Of a stretch of DNA of 64,000 bases, positions 50,679 to 61,650 are shown one piece after another. The position numbers and the translations under genes are program-made. The DNA lies in the NCBI RefSeq assembly GCF_000820305.1, contig NZ_CDBH01000045.1, positions 310,001 to 374,000 on the forward strand. The letters run 5' to 3'. This DNA comes from Aeromonas dhakensis (GTDB taxonomy: Bacteria; Pseudomonadota; Gammaproteobacteria; Enterobacterales; Aeromonadaceae). Position 1 is the stretch's first letter, and the number at the start of each line of letters is the position of its first letter. The notes below the pieces were generated by a model that was not told the DNA's origin, did no database searches, and saw only the letters and a list, made by a program, of their open reading frames with translations.

Positions 50679-51404
50679 ATGAACCCGACTCTCGACCTTA
50701 TTCTTGCCCATCGCTCCATTCGTCAATTCACCGCCGACCCCATCAGCGAGGCCCAGCTCGACCAGATCCTGAGTGCGGCCCAGGCCGCCTCCAGCTCCAG
50801 CTTTCTGCAGGCCAACAGCATCATCCGGGTGACCGACAAGGCCCTGCGCAGCCAGCTTGCCGAACTGGCGGGGCATCAGGTCTATGTGGCCCAGGCGGCC
50901 GAGTTCCTGCTCTTTTGCGCCGATTATCATCGCCACTGCGAGGTGGTACCGGACGCCCAGACCGGCTTTGTCGAGCAGTTGCTGATCGGCGCCATCGACG
51001 GCGCCCTGATGGCCCAGAATGCCCTGCTGGCAGCCCAATCCATGGGGCTTGGCGGTGTCTACATCGGCGGGATCCGCAACAACCCGGCTGCGGTGAGCGA
51101 GGCGGTGGGTCTGCCGCATCAGGTGATCCCGCTGTTCGGTCTCTGTCTCGGCCATCCGGCTCAGGCGCCTGAGCAAAAACCCCGCTTGCCCCGCGCTCTG
51201 GTGGTGCATGAGAACCGCTATCAGGCTGAACTGGATCGGGAGCTGCTTGCCAGCTATGACCGGCAGATCGAGGCTTATTACCAGTCCCGCAGCAGCAACA
51301 ACAAGCAGCAGAGCTGGAGCAGCCAGATCCGGGGCATTCTTGGCAAGGAGGCGCGGCCCTTCATGCAGGATTTCCTGCGATCCCGGGGCTTCAGCCTCAA
51401 GTAA
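50679..51404 (+). CDS. nfsA: oxygen-insensitive NADPH nitroreductase NfsA
   Basis: FMN-dependent nitroreductase that transfers two electrons from NADPH to nitroaromatics and quinones. The 241 residues start MNPTLDLILAHRSIRQF, with the HRSIR motif that binds FMN, and contain GGVYIGGIRNNP. The ATG is preceded by GGAGGCAAC. Confidence 0.93.
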   Translation: MNPTLDLILAHRSIRQFTADPISEAQLDQILSAAQAASSSSFLQANSIIRVTDKALRSQLAELAGHQVYVAQAAEFLLFCADYHRHCEVVPDAQTGFVEQLLIGAIDGALMAQNALLAAQSMGLGGVYIGGIRNNPAAVSEAVGLPHQVIPLFGLCLGHPAQAPEQKPRLPRALVVHENRYQAELDRELLASYDRQIEAYYQSRSSNNKQQSWSSQIRGILGKEARPFMQDFLRSRGFSLK

Positions 51405-51591
51405 TGAGCCCGATGGGCGATACTAAGAGGTAATGGCGGTGTCGCCAGCGCCGCGTGATCCCGGTTTTCCCCCGTGTTTGTGCCCACCTTGCGGCACAAA
51501 TCGGGGGCAAGCCTTGCGGTGCGGACTACCTTAACTAGGTAAGCTGTTGTAGGATCACGCAATTGAATTGGGACAGGAGTTTGGACTTCCT

Positions 51592-52356
51592 ATGATTTTA
51601 ACCTTGGTATTGCTGTCTATTGGCGCACTCCTGTTTCTGGTCATCGCCTATAACGTGATGCAGCAATATAAGCAGAAGGCAGAGGCCGACAAGCGTCACG
51701 CCATCGCCCGCTACAAGTCGGTGGTGGATGAAACCGAAGAGATGCTGCTCAACGTCAACCTGGTGCCCTTCTCCAAGAACATAGTGCTGCTGTTGCAGCA
51801 CCGGATCCTTGATGCCTATCGTGCCATCGCCCTGGTGATGCCCAATGCCCAGATCAAGCAGCGCATTGTCGACGTGCAGACCCAGATCAAGAACGTGCAG
51901 GAGAACTACAGCAGCCAGGATGAGGGGCATTTCAAGACCCCCGAATCGGATCGTCAGGCCATCCAGATGTTGCAGCTGGTCAAGAAGATGCGGGCCGTGC
52001 TGCGGGTCGAGCACAACAAGGGCAAGATAGATCCGCAGGGCTTTGCCCAGGAGGATCGCCGCCTCGAGCTGATGCAGCTCAAGGTCAACATCGCCAACCT
52101 GGTGAAGCGGGCCATGGATGCCCAGATCCAGGGGCAATACGGCACCTGTCGCCAGCTCTACACCAAGGGGCTCTCCGCCCTGGCCAGCGTCGCGGATAAA
52201 GATCCCTATCTGATGGCGCGGGAAGAGGACATGCGCCAGGGGCTGGCCGGACTCGACGCCCATCTCCAAGAGCACAGCGAAAAAGAGCTGCAAAACATCA
52301 AGGACAAAGAGGCGGACGAACTGGACGTCTTGTTCCAACCCAAGAAGAAATGGTGA
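51592..52356 (+). CDS. coiled-coil membrane-anchored protein of unknown function
   Basis: Not recognised with certainty. ATG 51592 gives 254 residues; a TTG at 51568 would add eight. There is one N-terminal membrane segment (about 1-18), and the rest is charged and helical, with a region around 90-200 likely to be coiled coil (many Gln, Lys, Glu). It ends with a basic KKKW. Its stop overlaps the upstream in-frame ATG of yecM, so the two are co-transcribed. Confidence 0.78.
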   Translation: MILTLVLLSIGALLFLVIAYNVMQQYKQKAEADKRHAIARYKSVVDETEEMLLNVNLVPFSKNIVLLLQHRILDAYRAIALVMPNAQIKQRIVDVQTQIKNVQENYSSQDEGHFKTPESDRQAIQMLQLVKKMRAVLRVEHNKGKIDPQGFAQEDRRLELMQLKVNIANLVKRAMDAQIQGQYGTCRQLYTKGLSALASVADKDPYLMAREEDMRQGLAGLDAHLQEHSEKELQNIKDKEADELDVLFQPKKKW

Positions 52357-52358
52357 TC

Positions 52359-52904
52359 ATGTCACATCCACTCGATACCACACTGGGGCCGATGGCCCCA
52401 TTTGTTTGCCAGCTGTTGACCGAGCTGGACGCACTTGCCATCCATCCTACCGCCATTGAGGTCGACCACCTCTGCTATCGGGCCGCCACACTGGTGGAGT
52501 ACCTGACCCTGAAGGGGCTGCTGGCAACCCATGGCGACCTGCTGGTGGAGGGGATGATCGGCGGACGGCCCATCGCCACCTACCGCCTGCATCAACCAGT
52601 GCCCCATGCCCACGGCAGCGTGCCCTGCATCGAGCTGGCGGCGCCCAAACCCGGTCGCAGCCATCAGGCCGGGCTGGAACATATCGAGCTGGTGGTGCCT
52701 TCGCTGGATGCCTTGCTGGCTGCCCATCCCGAGGTGGCCTTCAAGACCGGCAACCTGAATGATGAACGCAATCCCGATGTGGCGGTGATGTTGGCCTCTG
52801 GGCAGATCAAATTTCATCTGCGCACCTTGGCCGAGGTGATCGAAGAAGAGGTGGCGAGCGGCGCCGTGGTGCCGGTGCCTGCCGGGTACTACGACCAGGC
52901 TTGA
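52359..52904 (+). CDS. yecM: YecM family VOC-fold protein
   Basis: Member of the VOC (glyoxalase/bleomycin resistance) fold of the YecM type, 181 residues, metal site not established. Family marks are EVDHLCYRAATL at about 33-44 and EHIELVV with DERNPDV later. No reaction is known. ATG 52359 is used; the preceding ATG 52350 lies inside the upstream gene. Confidence 0.85.
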   Translation: MSHPLDTTLGPMAPFVCQLLTELDALAIHPTAIEVDHLCYRAATLVEYLTLKGLLATHGDLLVEGMIGGRPIATYRLHQPVPHAHGSVPCIELAAPKPGRSHQAGLEHIELVVPSLDALLAAHPEVAFKTGNLNDERNPDVAVMLASGQIKFHLRTLAEVIEEEVASGAVVPVPAGYYDQA

Positions 52905-52908
52905 TGAG

Positions 52909-52936
52909 ACGGGGCCGCTTGACCGGCCCCGTTTAA
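52909..52936. terminator. terminator between yecM and the MFS gene
   Basis: Nine-base stem ACGGGGCCG/CGGCCCCGT with a six-base loop, followed by TTTAAT; convergent genes meet here. Confidence 0.7.
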
Positions 52937-52950
52937 TAGCCGAGATAGCA

Positions 52951-54159
52951 TCAAGGATGGCAGATGCGGGGGCGGGCGGGGCGTCCCTTCAAGTGGCCGA
53001 GCCAGAGGCTCAATCCCGCCGTGATCACCAGTACCAGCTCGATGCCGAGCACCAATCCCCCGAGTCCTCCCTGCTCCCAGAAGGGGTGAAGATAAAGTCC
53101 CCCCAGACTGGCCCCCAGATAGTAACCCACCAGATAGAGCGATGAGGCGAGCGCCCGGTTGTGTTCCACGTGCTGGCCGACCCAGGCGCTGGCGCAGGCG
53201 TGGGCAAGGAAAAAGCCGAAACTCGAGATGAGCAGGCCTGAGAGGATGGCACCGAGCGAGCCGCACAGCAGCAGGGCGCTGCCGAGCGCCATCAGGGCTA
53301 TGCCGACCAGCAGCAGACGCTGTGCCCCCCAGCGATGGGCGCAGCGCCCGCTGAGGGAGGAGGCCACCGTCCCCGACAGATAGGTCAGAAACAACATGCC
53401 GAGCCACTGGGTCGGCAAGGAGAAGGGGGGGCTGGCCAGCAGGAAGGTGAGGTAGCTGAATTGGTTCAGAAACACCATGAAGTTGAGGCCGCCGATGAGG
53501 TAGGCCCCCACCAGCAGCGGATTGCCGAGGTGGCTGGTGATGGCCTGGCGAAACTGGCCCGGCTTGGCGATGACGGGCACGAAGCGGGTCTGGGCCGGCA
53601 GCAGCCAGATGACGAGGGGCAGCAGCGCCAGGCTGATGAGGCCGATGCCGAGAAAGGTGTGCTGCCAGTCGCCAAACCAGCCGGCCAGCAGACCGCCGAC
53701 CACCCGACCGGCGATGCCCCCCAGCGAGTTGGCGGCGATGTAGACGCCGACGGCGGAGAGCAGGGCCCGCTTGCTGAACTCTTCCCCCATGTAGGCGATG
53801 GCGGTGGCGGGCAGCCCTGCCAGCAGCACACCCTGCAGGATCCGCAACAGCAACAGCTGTTCAAACTGGCTGACCAGGCTGATGAGCAGGGAGAGCAGGA
53901 TGGCGCCGGCCAGACTCCATAGCATGATCCGGCGCCGACCGAAGCGATCCGCCAGCCGGGCGCAGACGAGCAGCGAGACGGCGAGCCCTGCGGTGCAGCC
54001 GGCCAGAGTCCAGCCGGCCGACAGCGAGCTGACGGAAAACACCTCGGCCAGCAGCGGCAGCAGGGGGTGGGTCTGATAGAGATTGAGAAACACCAGGAAG
54101 GAGCCCAGGCTGAGGGCCAGGGTGGCGCGGATCCATTCACGACTACCGACTTCGATCAT
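52951..54159 (-). CDS. MFS transporter, YnfM/drug-efflux type
   Basis: Predicted proton-driven exporter of 402 residues with 12 membrane helices and the MFS loop motif ADRFGRRRIML between helices 2 and 3. The substrate is unknown. A divergent LysR-type gene starts 93 bases away, which commonly regulates such transporters. ATG 54159 follows AGGA at nine bases. Confidence 0.92.
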   Translation of the reverse strand: MIEVGSREWIRATLALSLGSFLVFLNLYQTHPLLPLLAEVFSVSSLSAGWTLAGCTAGLAVSLLVCARLADRFGRRRIMLWSLAGAILLSLLISLVSQFEQLLLLRILQGVLLAGLPATAIAYMGEEFSKRALLSAVGVYIAANSLGGIAGRVVGGLLAGWFGDWQHTFLGIGLISLALLPLVIWLLPAQTRFVPVIAKPGQFRQAITSHLGNPLLVGAYLIGGLNFMVFLNQFSYLTFLLASPPFSLPTQWLGMLFLTYLSGTVASSLSGRCAHRWGAQRLLLVGIALMALGSALLLCGSLGAILSGLLISSFGFFLAHACASAWVGQHVEHNRALASSLYLVGYYLGASLGGLYLHPFWEQGGLGGLVLGIELVLVITAGLSLWLGHLKGRPARPRICHP

Positions 54160-54208
54160 ATGCAATTGTCCTGACAGCTTTGTTGCAGGTTAGTGCGCGC
54201 CAGAGCAT

Positions 54209-54223
54209 AAATATAATATATTT
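54209..54223. promoter_or_regulatory. AT-rich inverted repeat between MFS and LysR genes
   Basis: AAATAT-AAT-ATATTT is a perfect 6-3-6 inverted repeat in the divergent control region, consistent in form with a LysR site (T-N11-A). It contains a TATAAT that could be the -10 of the LysR gene. Confidence 0.4.
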
Positions 54224-54252
54224 AAGTTATCCATCTGATAAACCAAATTGAT

Positions 54253-55128
54253 ATGGACCTCAAACAGCTCACCTATCTGCTGGCGGTGCGGGATGCCGGC
54301 TCCTTTACCAAGGCGGCCAACGGGTTGCACGTGGCACAGCCCGCCATCAGCATGGCCATCGCCAAGCTGGAGCAGCAGCTCGAGCTGCGCCTGTTCGACC
54401 GTCAGGATCGCAACGTGCGGCTCACCCCGGAAGGGGAGGTGCTCTGCCGTCATGCCGAGCGCCTGCTGCGTCAGATGCATCAGGCCGAGGCCGAGATGGC
54501 CGAGCTCAAGGGATTGGAGCGCGGAGAAGTGCGCATCGGCATCCCCTACATGATGGGCTCCTATTACTTCCCGCCGATCCTGATGGCTTTCAAGCACCGC
54601 TACCCCGGCCTCAAGATCCGGGTGGAGGAGGCGGGTACCCGCGAGCTGTTGAGCCGGATGGTGGACGGTTCGCTGGATCTCGCCATCCTCATCACCAGCG
54701 ATCTGCCGCCGGCGCTGGAAGGGGCCCAGCTGCTGCGTGAAGAGATGCTGATGGTGGTGGGGGAGGAGCATCCGCTGCGTCAGGCCAGGAGTGTGTCGCT
54801 GAGCGAGTTTTTCAGCCAGGAGCTGGCGATGTTTCGCCGCGGCTTCTATCACCGCGAGCACATGGAAGCGCTGGCTCAGGGACTGGGCTGCGAGCCCGAC
54901 ATCGCCTTTGAGAGCAACCTTATCCCGTTGCTCAAGGCGGTGGTAAAGCAGGGTTTTGCGGTGACCACCTTCTTGCGGATGGCGCTGGACGAAGAGCCGG
55001 CCCTGACCGGGATCCCGTTCGCGCCCCCGATCTTTCTCGATCTCTGCGTGGCGTGGCGGCGGGGGGATCCGCTCTCCATGGCCAACCGGGCCTTGCGGGA
55101 TTTTCTGCTGGCGCAAGCACAGCCATAA
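54253..55128 (+). CDS. LysR-family transcriptional regulator
   Basis: A 291-residue LysR-type regulator with an HTH at residues 1-60 (SFTKAANGLHVAQPAISMAI) and a periplasmic-binding-like effector domain. Divergent from an MFS exporter gene with an AT-rich palindrome between them, it probably controls that gene. Confidence 0.92.
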   Translation: MDLKQLTYLLAVRDAGSFTKAANGLHVAQPAISMAIAKLEQQLELRLFDRQDRNVRLTPEGEVLCRHAERLLRQMHQAEAEMAELKGLERGEVRIGIPYMMGSYYFPPILMAFKHRYPGLKIRVEEAGTRELLSRMVDGSLDLAILITSDLPPALEGAQLLREEMLMVVGEEHPLRQARSVSLSEFFSQELAMFRRGFYHREHMEALAQGLGCEPDIAFESNLIPLLKAVVKQGFAVTTFLRMALDEEPALTGIPFAPPIFLDLCVAWRRGDPLSMANRALRDFLLAQAQP

Positions 55129-55174
55129 ATGGCCAAGAAGGAAAGGCTATCAGGCAAAAGTTTGTTAGTATTAG

Positions 55175-56176
<1,002 letters not shown>

Positions 56177-56199
56177 CGCTGCGGCGATACGAGAGCAAC

Positions 56200-56230
56200 A
56201 AAAAACGCCTCCCGATGGGAGGCGTTTTTC
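56200..56230. terminator. bidirectional terminator between cysB and ribA
   Basis: Stem of AAAAACGCCTCCC with GGGAGGCGTTTTT, loop GAT, between convergent genes. Confidence 0.85.
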
Positions 56231-56254
56231 ATGGCGACGAGCGGCGAGGCGGGA

Positions 56255-56848
56255 TCACTTCTTGAACATGTGATCCAGCTTGCTGGCCTTGGTCGAGAGG
56301 TAGAACTCGTTGTGGGGATTGCGCCCTTCCTGCAGGGGCACCCGCTCCGCTACCGGAATGCCGAAGGATTCCATCGCCTTCATCTTGCGCGGGTTGTTGG
56401 TCATCAGCTTGAGGGATTTCACCTCCAGCTGCTTGAGCATGTCGGCGCAGATGGTGTAGTCGCGCATGTCGGCGGCAAAGCCGAGTGCCACGTTGGCTTC
56501 AACGGTGTCGGCGCCCTGATCCTGCAGATGATAGGCCCGGATCTTGTTGAGCAGACCGATGCCGCGTCCTTCCTGACGCACGTACAGCAAGACGCCACGG
56601 CCCGCCTTGGCGATGTTTTCCAGTGCGGCTTGCAGCTGGAAGCCGCAGTCGCAACGCAGACTGAACAGGGCATCGCCGGTCAGGCATTCGGAGTGAATTC
56701 GGCCCAGCACCGGCTCATCACCCGTGATATCGCCCATCACCAGCGCGGCGTGATCCTTGCCGGTGCCGGTTTCCTGAAAGCCGACCAGCGTGAAGGTGCC
56801 CCAGGGGGTTGGCAACTTGGATTTGGCCACGAGGGTAACGCTGCTCAT
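56255..56848 (-). CDS. ribA: GTP cyclohydrolase II
   Basis: First step of riboflavin synthesis from GTP. The 197 residues contain the zinc ligands in [17 protein letters not shown] and the conserved RQEGRGIGL and TNNPRKM segments. Single-domain form as in E. coli. It is read towards cysB. Confidence 0.97.
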   Translation of the reverse strand: MSSVTLVAKSKLPTPWGTFTLVGFQETGTGKDHAALVMGDITGDEPVLGRIHSECLTGDALFSLRCDCGFQLQAALENIAKAGRGVLLYVRQEGRGIGLLNKIRAYHLQDQGADTVEANVALGFAADMRDYTICADMLKQLEVKSLKLMTNNPRKMKAMESFGIPVAERVPLQEGRNPHNEFYLSTKASKLDHMFKK

Positions 56849-57032
56849 AGGTTGCTCCTTACTACAGCTGCTTAAAAAAGGGCGGCCAGTTTAGCGCGCC
56901 TTGTCCGGAACAACCATAAGAACAAAACCTTGCACTGTTTAATGGCTTGCCCCGTTGTACACAAAGAGGACAGTTGCGACCGGTTTTGCGCAATTGTGTG
57001 TGCTGGCGACTGCCAGGCTCGGCACATTTGGG

Positions 57033-57038
57033 TATAAT
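57033..57038 (+). promoter_or_regulatory. putative -10 element of cmk
   Basis: TATAAT at 57033-57038, 60 bases before the cmk ATG. No convincing -35 at the standard distance. Confidence 0.4.
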
Positions 57039-57097
57039 CGGCGCCCATTACCCCATCCCTCCCGGGATGTGTGCAACAAGTGTGCAGGAGAGACGTT

Positions 57098-57790
57098 ATG
57101 CCGCAGATGGCCCCCGTGATGACAATTGATGGCCCAAGTGGTGCCGGCAAGGGCACCCTGTGCCAGTTGCTGGCTGAAAAACTGGGTTGGCACCTGCTCG
57201 ACTCCGGCGCCATCTACCGGGTGCTGGCCCTGGCGGCCTTGCATCACGATGTCGAGCTCGATTCCGAAGCCGCGCTGGTTCCCCTGGCCGCCAATCTGGA
57301 CGTGCAGTTCCAGGTCGATGCCGAGCAGGTGAAGGTCGTGCTGGAAGGGGAGGATGTTTCCCGTACCATTCGTACCGAGGAAGTGGGCAATGCCGCGAGC
57401 AAGATTGCCGCCTTTCCGCGGGTGCGCGAAGCCCTGCTGCGCCGTCAGCGCGCTTTTCGCCAGGCCCCCGGCCTCATCGCCGACGGTCGCGACATGGGTA
57501 CCGTGGTTTTCCCCGAGGCGGAAGTGAAGATTTTCCTCGACGCCAGCGCCGAAGAACGGGCGGCTCGCCGCTATAAGCAGTTGCAAGATAAGGGCTTTGA
57601 TGTTAACTTTGAGCGTCTTTTAACCGAGATTCGGGAGCGTGACGATCGCGACAGAAATCGCGCCGTTGCCCCCCTGAAACCGGCAGAAGATGCTCTCGTG
57701 GTGGATTCAACCGCCATGTCCATAGACGAAGTGCTGGCAACGGTGCTCGCCTATGCGGAGCAACAACTCGGTGATGCCAGCGCAAGCTGA
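57098..57790 (+). CDS. cmk: cytidylate kinase
   Basis: Phosphorylates CMP and dCMP with ATP. The 230 residues start with the P-loop GPSGAGKGT at residues 12-20 and show DGRDMGT, the family's NMP-binding motif. ATG 57098 follows CAGGAGAGACGTT. Genes cmk-rpsA-ihfB run together as in E. coli. Confidence 0.97.
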   Translation: MPQMAPVMTIDGPSGAGKGTLCQLLAEKLGWHLLDSGAIYRVLALAALHHDVELDSEAALVPLAANLDVQFQVDAEQVKVVLEGEDVSRTIRTEEVGNAASKIAAFPRVREALLRRQRAFRQAPGLIADGRDMGTVVFPEAEVKIFLDASAEERAARRYKQLQDKGFDVNFERLLTEIRERDDRDRNRAVAPLKPAEDALVVDSTAMSIDEVLATVLAYAEQQLGDASAS

Positions 57791-57884
57791 CATCCGGTCG
57801 TCTGCACCATGGATGGCGCAGATTATTTAAAACAACCCCGCTTGTGCTGGATGACAAGTGGATGTTTCATTTGTGACATAAACA

Positions 57885-59555
57885 ATGATCGAATCTTTTG
57901 CTCAACTCTTTGAAGAGTCCCTGAACGCCGTTGAAACCCGTCAAGGTTCCATCGTCAAGGGTACTGTCGTTGCTATCGAAAATGGTTTCGTACTGGTTGA
58001 CGCCGGTCTGAAATCCGAGTCCGCTATCCCGGCTGAAGAATTCAAGAACGCCATGGGCGAGCTGGAAATCAACGTAGGCGACTCCGTTGACGTGGCTCTG
58101 GACTCTATCGAAGATGGTTTCGGCGAAACCAAGCTGTCCCGCGAAAAAGCCAAGCGCCACGAAGCCTGGCTGCAGCTTGAAAAAGCTTACGAAGAGCAAG
58201 CTACCGTTATCGGTATCATCAACGGCAAGGTCAAGGGTGGTTTCACCGTTGAACTGAACGGCATCCGTGCCTTCCTGCCGGGTTCTCTGGTTGACGTGCG
58301 TCCGATCCGTGACACTGCTCACCTGGAAAACAAAGAACTCGAGTTCAAAGTCATCAAGCTGGACCAGAAGCGCAACAACGTTGTTGTTTCCCGTCGTGCC
58401 GTGATCGAGACCGAGAACACCTCCGAGCGCGAAAGCCTGCTGGCTAACCTGCAAGAAGGTCAAGAAGTTAAGGGTATCGTCAAGAACCTGACCGACTACG
58501 GTGCATTCGTAGATCTGGGCGGTGTTGACGGCCTGCTGCACATCACCGACATGGCGTGGAAGCGCGTTAAGCATCCTTCCGAAATCGTCAACGTTGGCGA
58601 CGAGATCGCAGTCAAGGTTCTGAAGTTCGACCGCGAGCGTACCCGTGTATCCCTGGGTCTGAAGCAGCTGGGCGAAGATCCCTGGGTTGCTATCGCCAAG
58701 CGTTACCCGGAGACCACCCGTCTGTCTGGCCGCGTGACCAACCTGACCGACTACGGCTGCTTCGTTGAAATCGAAGAAGGCGTTGAAGGCCTGGTACACG
58801 TATCCGAGATGGATTGGACCAACAAGAACATCCACCCGTCCAAGGTTGTTAACGTTGGCGACGTGGTTGACGTGATGGTTCTGGACATCGACGAAGAGCG
58901 TCGTCGTATCTCCCTGGGTCTGAAGCAGTGCAAATCCAACCCGTGGCAGCTGTTTGCCGAAACTCACGCCAAGGGCGACCGTGTTTCCGGCAAGATCAAG
59001 TCCATCACTGACTTCGGTATCTTCATCGGTCTGGACGGCGGCATCGACGGCCTGGTTCACCTGTCTGACATCTCCTGGAACAACCAGGGTGAAGAAGCAG
59101 TTCGTGAATTCAAGAAAGGCGACGAAATCGAAGCCGTTGTTCTGCAAGTTGACCCGGAGCGTGAGCGCATCTCCCTGGGCGTCAAGCAGATCGAAGAAGA
59201 CCCGTTCAATAAGTACCTGTCTGACAACAAGAAAGGTGCTATTGTGAAGGGTAAGGTTACCGAGGTTGATGCCAAGGGTGCCGTGATCGAACTGGCTGAC
59301 GGCGTAGAAGGCTACCTGCGTGCCTCCGATGCTGCTCGTGACCGCGTAGAAGACGCCACTCTGGTGCTGTCTGTTGGTGACGAAGTTGAAGCTAAATTCA
59401 TGGGCGTTGATCGCAAGAACCGCACCGTGAGCCTGTCTGTCCGTGCCAAGGACGAGGCTGACGAGCGTGTTGCCATCGACAACCTGAACCAACAAGAAGA
59501 AGTTGTGTTCAGCAATGCCATGGCCGAAGCGTTCAAAGCCGCCAAGGGTGAATAA
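57885..59555 (+). CDS. rpsA: 30S ribosomal protein S1
   Basis: Binds mRNA and helps start translation at weak sites. The 556 residues carry six S1 repeats; the first two bind the ribosome and the rest bind RNA. Repeat sequences such as [22 protein letters not shown] are clear. The ATG has no Shine-Dalgarno sequence (upstream TTTGTGACATAAACA), as known for rpsA in E. coli, where S1 controls its own translation. Confidence 0.98.
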   Translation: MIESFAQLFEESLNAVETRQGSIVKGTVVAIENGFVLVDAGLKSESAIPAEEFKNAMGELEINVGDSVDVALDSIEDGFGETKLSREKAKRHEAWLQLEKAYEEQATVIGIINGKVKGGFTVELNGIRAFLPGSLVDVRPIRDTAHLENKELEFKVIKLDQKRNNVVVSRRAVIETENTSERESLLANLQEGQEVKGIVKNLTDYGAFVDLGGVDGLLHITDMAWKRVKHPSEIVNVGDEIAVKVLKFDRERTRVSLGLKQLGEDPWVAIAKRYPETTRLSGRVTNLTDYGCFVEIEEGVEGLVHVSEMDWTNKNIHPSKVVNVGDVVDVMVLDIDEERRRISLGLKQCKSNPWQLFAETHAKGDRVSGKIKSITDFGIFIGLDGGIDGLVHLSDISWNNQGEEAVREFKKGDEIEAVVLQVDPERERISLGVKQIEEDPFNKYLSDNKKGAIVKGKVTEVDAKGAVIELADGVEGYLRASDAARDRVEDATLVLSVGDEVEAKFMGVDRKNRTVSLSVRAKDEADERVAIDNLNQQEEVVFSNAMAEAFKAAKGE

Positions 59556-59569
59556 TCCTTGATGCAAGA

Positions 59570-59599
59570 AAAGGGCGGCGTGTCACGCCGCCCTTTTTT
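59570..59599 (+). terminator. terminator of rpsA
   Basis: GGGCGGCG stem with a five-base loop, then TTTTTTA. Confidence 0.85.
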
Positions 59600-59649
59600 A
59601 TCTTGGCGTAATGAATATTGCATGTGATCGGGGAAGGAGATTTAACGTT

Positions 59650-59934
59650 ATGACCAAATCAGATCTCATCGAACAATTGGCTGCCAGCCGCATGCATATG
59701 CCGGCCAAAGATGTCGAAGCCGCCATCAAGGAGATCCTTGAGCAGATGGCGTCGACTTTGCAAAACGGCGACCGGATTGAAATCCGCGGATTTGGAAGTT
59801 TTTCACTGCACTATCGTGCACCCCGTGTGGGCCGCAACCCCAAGACCGGGGACAAGGTTGAATTGACCGGGAAATATGTTCCGCATTTCAAGCCCGGCAA
59901 AGAGTTACGCGAGCGCGTGAACATCATCGAATAA
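59650..59934 (+). CDS. ihfB: integration host factor subunit beta
   Basis: DNA-bending protein partner of IHF-alpha, involved in recombination and gene control. The 94 residues have the HU/IHF fold, with the conserved DNA-inserting loop [13 protein letters not shown] and the C-terminal [17 protein letters not shown] 59650 is preceded by AAGGAG at ten bases. Confidence 0.97.
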
Positions 59935-59944
59935 TGCAGAAAAT

Positions 59945-59968
59945 GGCATACCTGGGTATGCCTTTTTT
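59945..59968 (+). terminator. terminator of ihfB
   Basis: Stem GGCATACC/GGTATGCC with a TG loop, then TTTTTT. Confidence 0.85.
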
Positions 59969-60090
59969 GTTTTTACGGTTTCTATTGTGGCAATTGTCCG
60001 GTTTTGCCAAGTCTTTTCCCATTCGCTCTAGAGTCTGCCGGTGATTTTAAGGATAATCAGCCTCTCATTAGCTACTGACAGGGAGCTCCT

Positions 60091-60375
60091 ATGAAGCGTA
60101 TCTTGGCCCTCATTCCACTGGTGCTGGTGTTTATCCTGACGCTGGCCATCGGTTCGCAAAATGGCCAGCTGGTGCAGTTCAATTATCTGATTGCCCAAGG
60201 GGAGTTCTCGCTCTCCATGTTGCTGGGATTCTTCTTTGGTGGTGGCTTCCTGCTGGGCTGGCTGGTCTTCGGTTTGCTGTTCTTGCGCCTCAAGATGCAA
60301 AACCGCACCCTCAATCGCACCATGCGCCGTCAATCCCGTGAATTGGAGCTGGCCCGAACGGCTGCCAAGGAATAA
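60091..60375 (+). CDS. lapA: lipopolysaccharide assembly protein LapA
   Basis: Inner-membrane protein that, with LapB, controls LpxC turnover and LPS synthesis. The 94 residues have two membrane helices (about 2-20 and 44-66) followed by a basic cytoplasmic tail. lapB starts nine bases after its stop. Confidence 0.95.
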   Translation: MKRILALIPLVLVFILTLAIGSQNGQLVQFNYLIAQGEFSLSMLLGFFFGGGFLLGWLVFGLLFLRLKMQNRTLNRTMRRQSRELELARTAAKE

Positions 60376-60384
60376 TGTCCCTCG

Positions 60385-61551
60385 ATGCTTGAACTGCTTT
60401 TCCTGCTGTTGCCCATTGCCGCCGGCTACGGCTGGTATATGGGGCGCAGGAGTGTTCGCCAGGACACCCAGAAACAGAGTAACCAGTTTTCCCGCCAGTA
60501 TGTGGCGGGTCTCAATTATTTGCTGTCCGACGAATCCGACAAGGCGGTGGATCTCTTTATCCAGCTGCTGGAAGTGGACAGCGAGACCATCGAAACCCAC
60601 CTCTCTCTCGGCAACCTGTTCCGTCAACGGGGCGAGGTAGACCGGGCCATCAAGATCCACCAGAACCTCATTACCCGCCAGCTCACCATGGAGCAGCGTC
60701 AGCTCGCCCTGCAGGAGCTGGCGAGGGACTTCCTCGCCGCCGGCCTGCTCGATCGGGCCGAGAAGCTGTGGCTCGAGCTCACCGAGGACGGGGAGTATGA
60801 GGAGACGGCGCTGGCCCAGTTGCAGCTCATCTACCAGCAGTTGCGTGATTGGGAGAAGGCGATCGTGGTGAGCGAGCGGTTGCAAAAATTTCAGGGCAAG
60901 AAGCTGGCTCCCACCATCGCCCATTACCAGTGCGAGCTGGCCGACATGGCCCTGCGCGAAGAGAATCGCAAGCAGGCCCAGCTGCGTTTTCGCAAGGCCC
61001 TGACCGCCGATGGCAACTGCGTGCGTGCCTCGCTCGGCCTCGGCTGGCTGGCCAAGGGGGAGGGCGATCCGCGCCAGGCGGCCCGCGAGTTTGAGCGGGT
61101 GCTGACCCAGGACATCGACTTCGCGAGCGAAGTGCTCGAGCCCCTGTGTGAGAGCCTGGAGCTGTGCGGTGAGGAGGCGCGTATCCCCGAGCTGCTCGGC
61201 CAGGCCCAGGAGGCGCGGGCCGGCTTCCCGGTCACCTTGCGGCTGGCCGATTATGTGGAGCGCCACAACGGGCGCGAGGCAGCCTCCGAGCTGGTGCTGC
61301 GCCAGCTGCGGCGCACGCCGTCGCTGCGTGGCTTCCAGCACCTGATGGCGCTGCAGTTGCGTGGTGCTGAAGAGGGGCAGGCCAAGGAGAGCCTGACCAT
61401 GCTCAAGGCGCTGGTCGACGAGCAGATCAAGATCAAATCCACCCACAAGTGCCGGCAGTGCGGGTTTGCCACCCACTCCCTGTTCTGGCAGTGCCCCTCC
61501 TGCCGCCAGTGGGGAGCCATCAAGCCGATCCGCGGTCTGGACGGGGAGTAA
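60385..61551 (+). CDS. lapB: lipopolysaccharide assembly protein LapB
   Basis: Inner-membrane-anchored TPR protein that brings FtsH to LpxC and so limits LPS synthesis. The 388 residues have an N-terminal membrane helix, about nine TPR repeats, and a C-terminal rubredoxin-like zinc knuckle (CRQCGF and CPSCRQW). It is translated right behind lapA. Confidence 0.95.
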   Translation: MLELLFLLLPIAAGYGWYMGRRSVRQDTQKQSNQFSRQYVAGLNYLLSDESDKAVDLFIQLLEVDSETIETHLSLGNLFRQRGEVDRAIKIHQNLITRQLTMEQRQLALQELARDFLAAGLLDRAEKLWLELTEDGEYEETALAQLQLIYQQLRDWEKAIVVSERLQKFQGKKLAPTIAHYQCELADMALREENRKQAQLRFRKALTADGNCVRASLGLGWLAKGEGDPRQAAREFERVLTQDIDFASEVLEPLCESLELCGEEARIPELLGQAQEARAGFPVTLRLADYVERHNGREAASELVLRQLRRTPSLRGFQHLMALQLRGAEEGQAKESLTMLKALVDEQIKIKSTHKCRQCGFATHSLFWQCPSCRQWGAIKPIRGLDGE

Positions 61552-61570
61552 GAGCCACAACAATGTCATC

Positions 61571-61597
61571 AACCAGGCCCCTGTGGCCTGGTTTTTT
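61571..61597 (+). terminator. terminator of lapAB
   Basis: AACCAGGCC/GGCCTGGTT stem with a CCTGT loop, then a T tract. Confidence 0.8.
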
Positions 61598-61650
61598 CAG
61601 GCCGGTCCGGACTCGCTCCGGACGGCGCATAACCATCGATAGGAAGTGAG

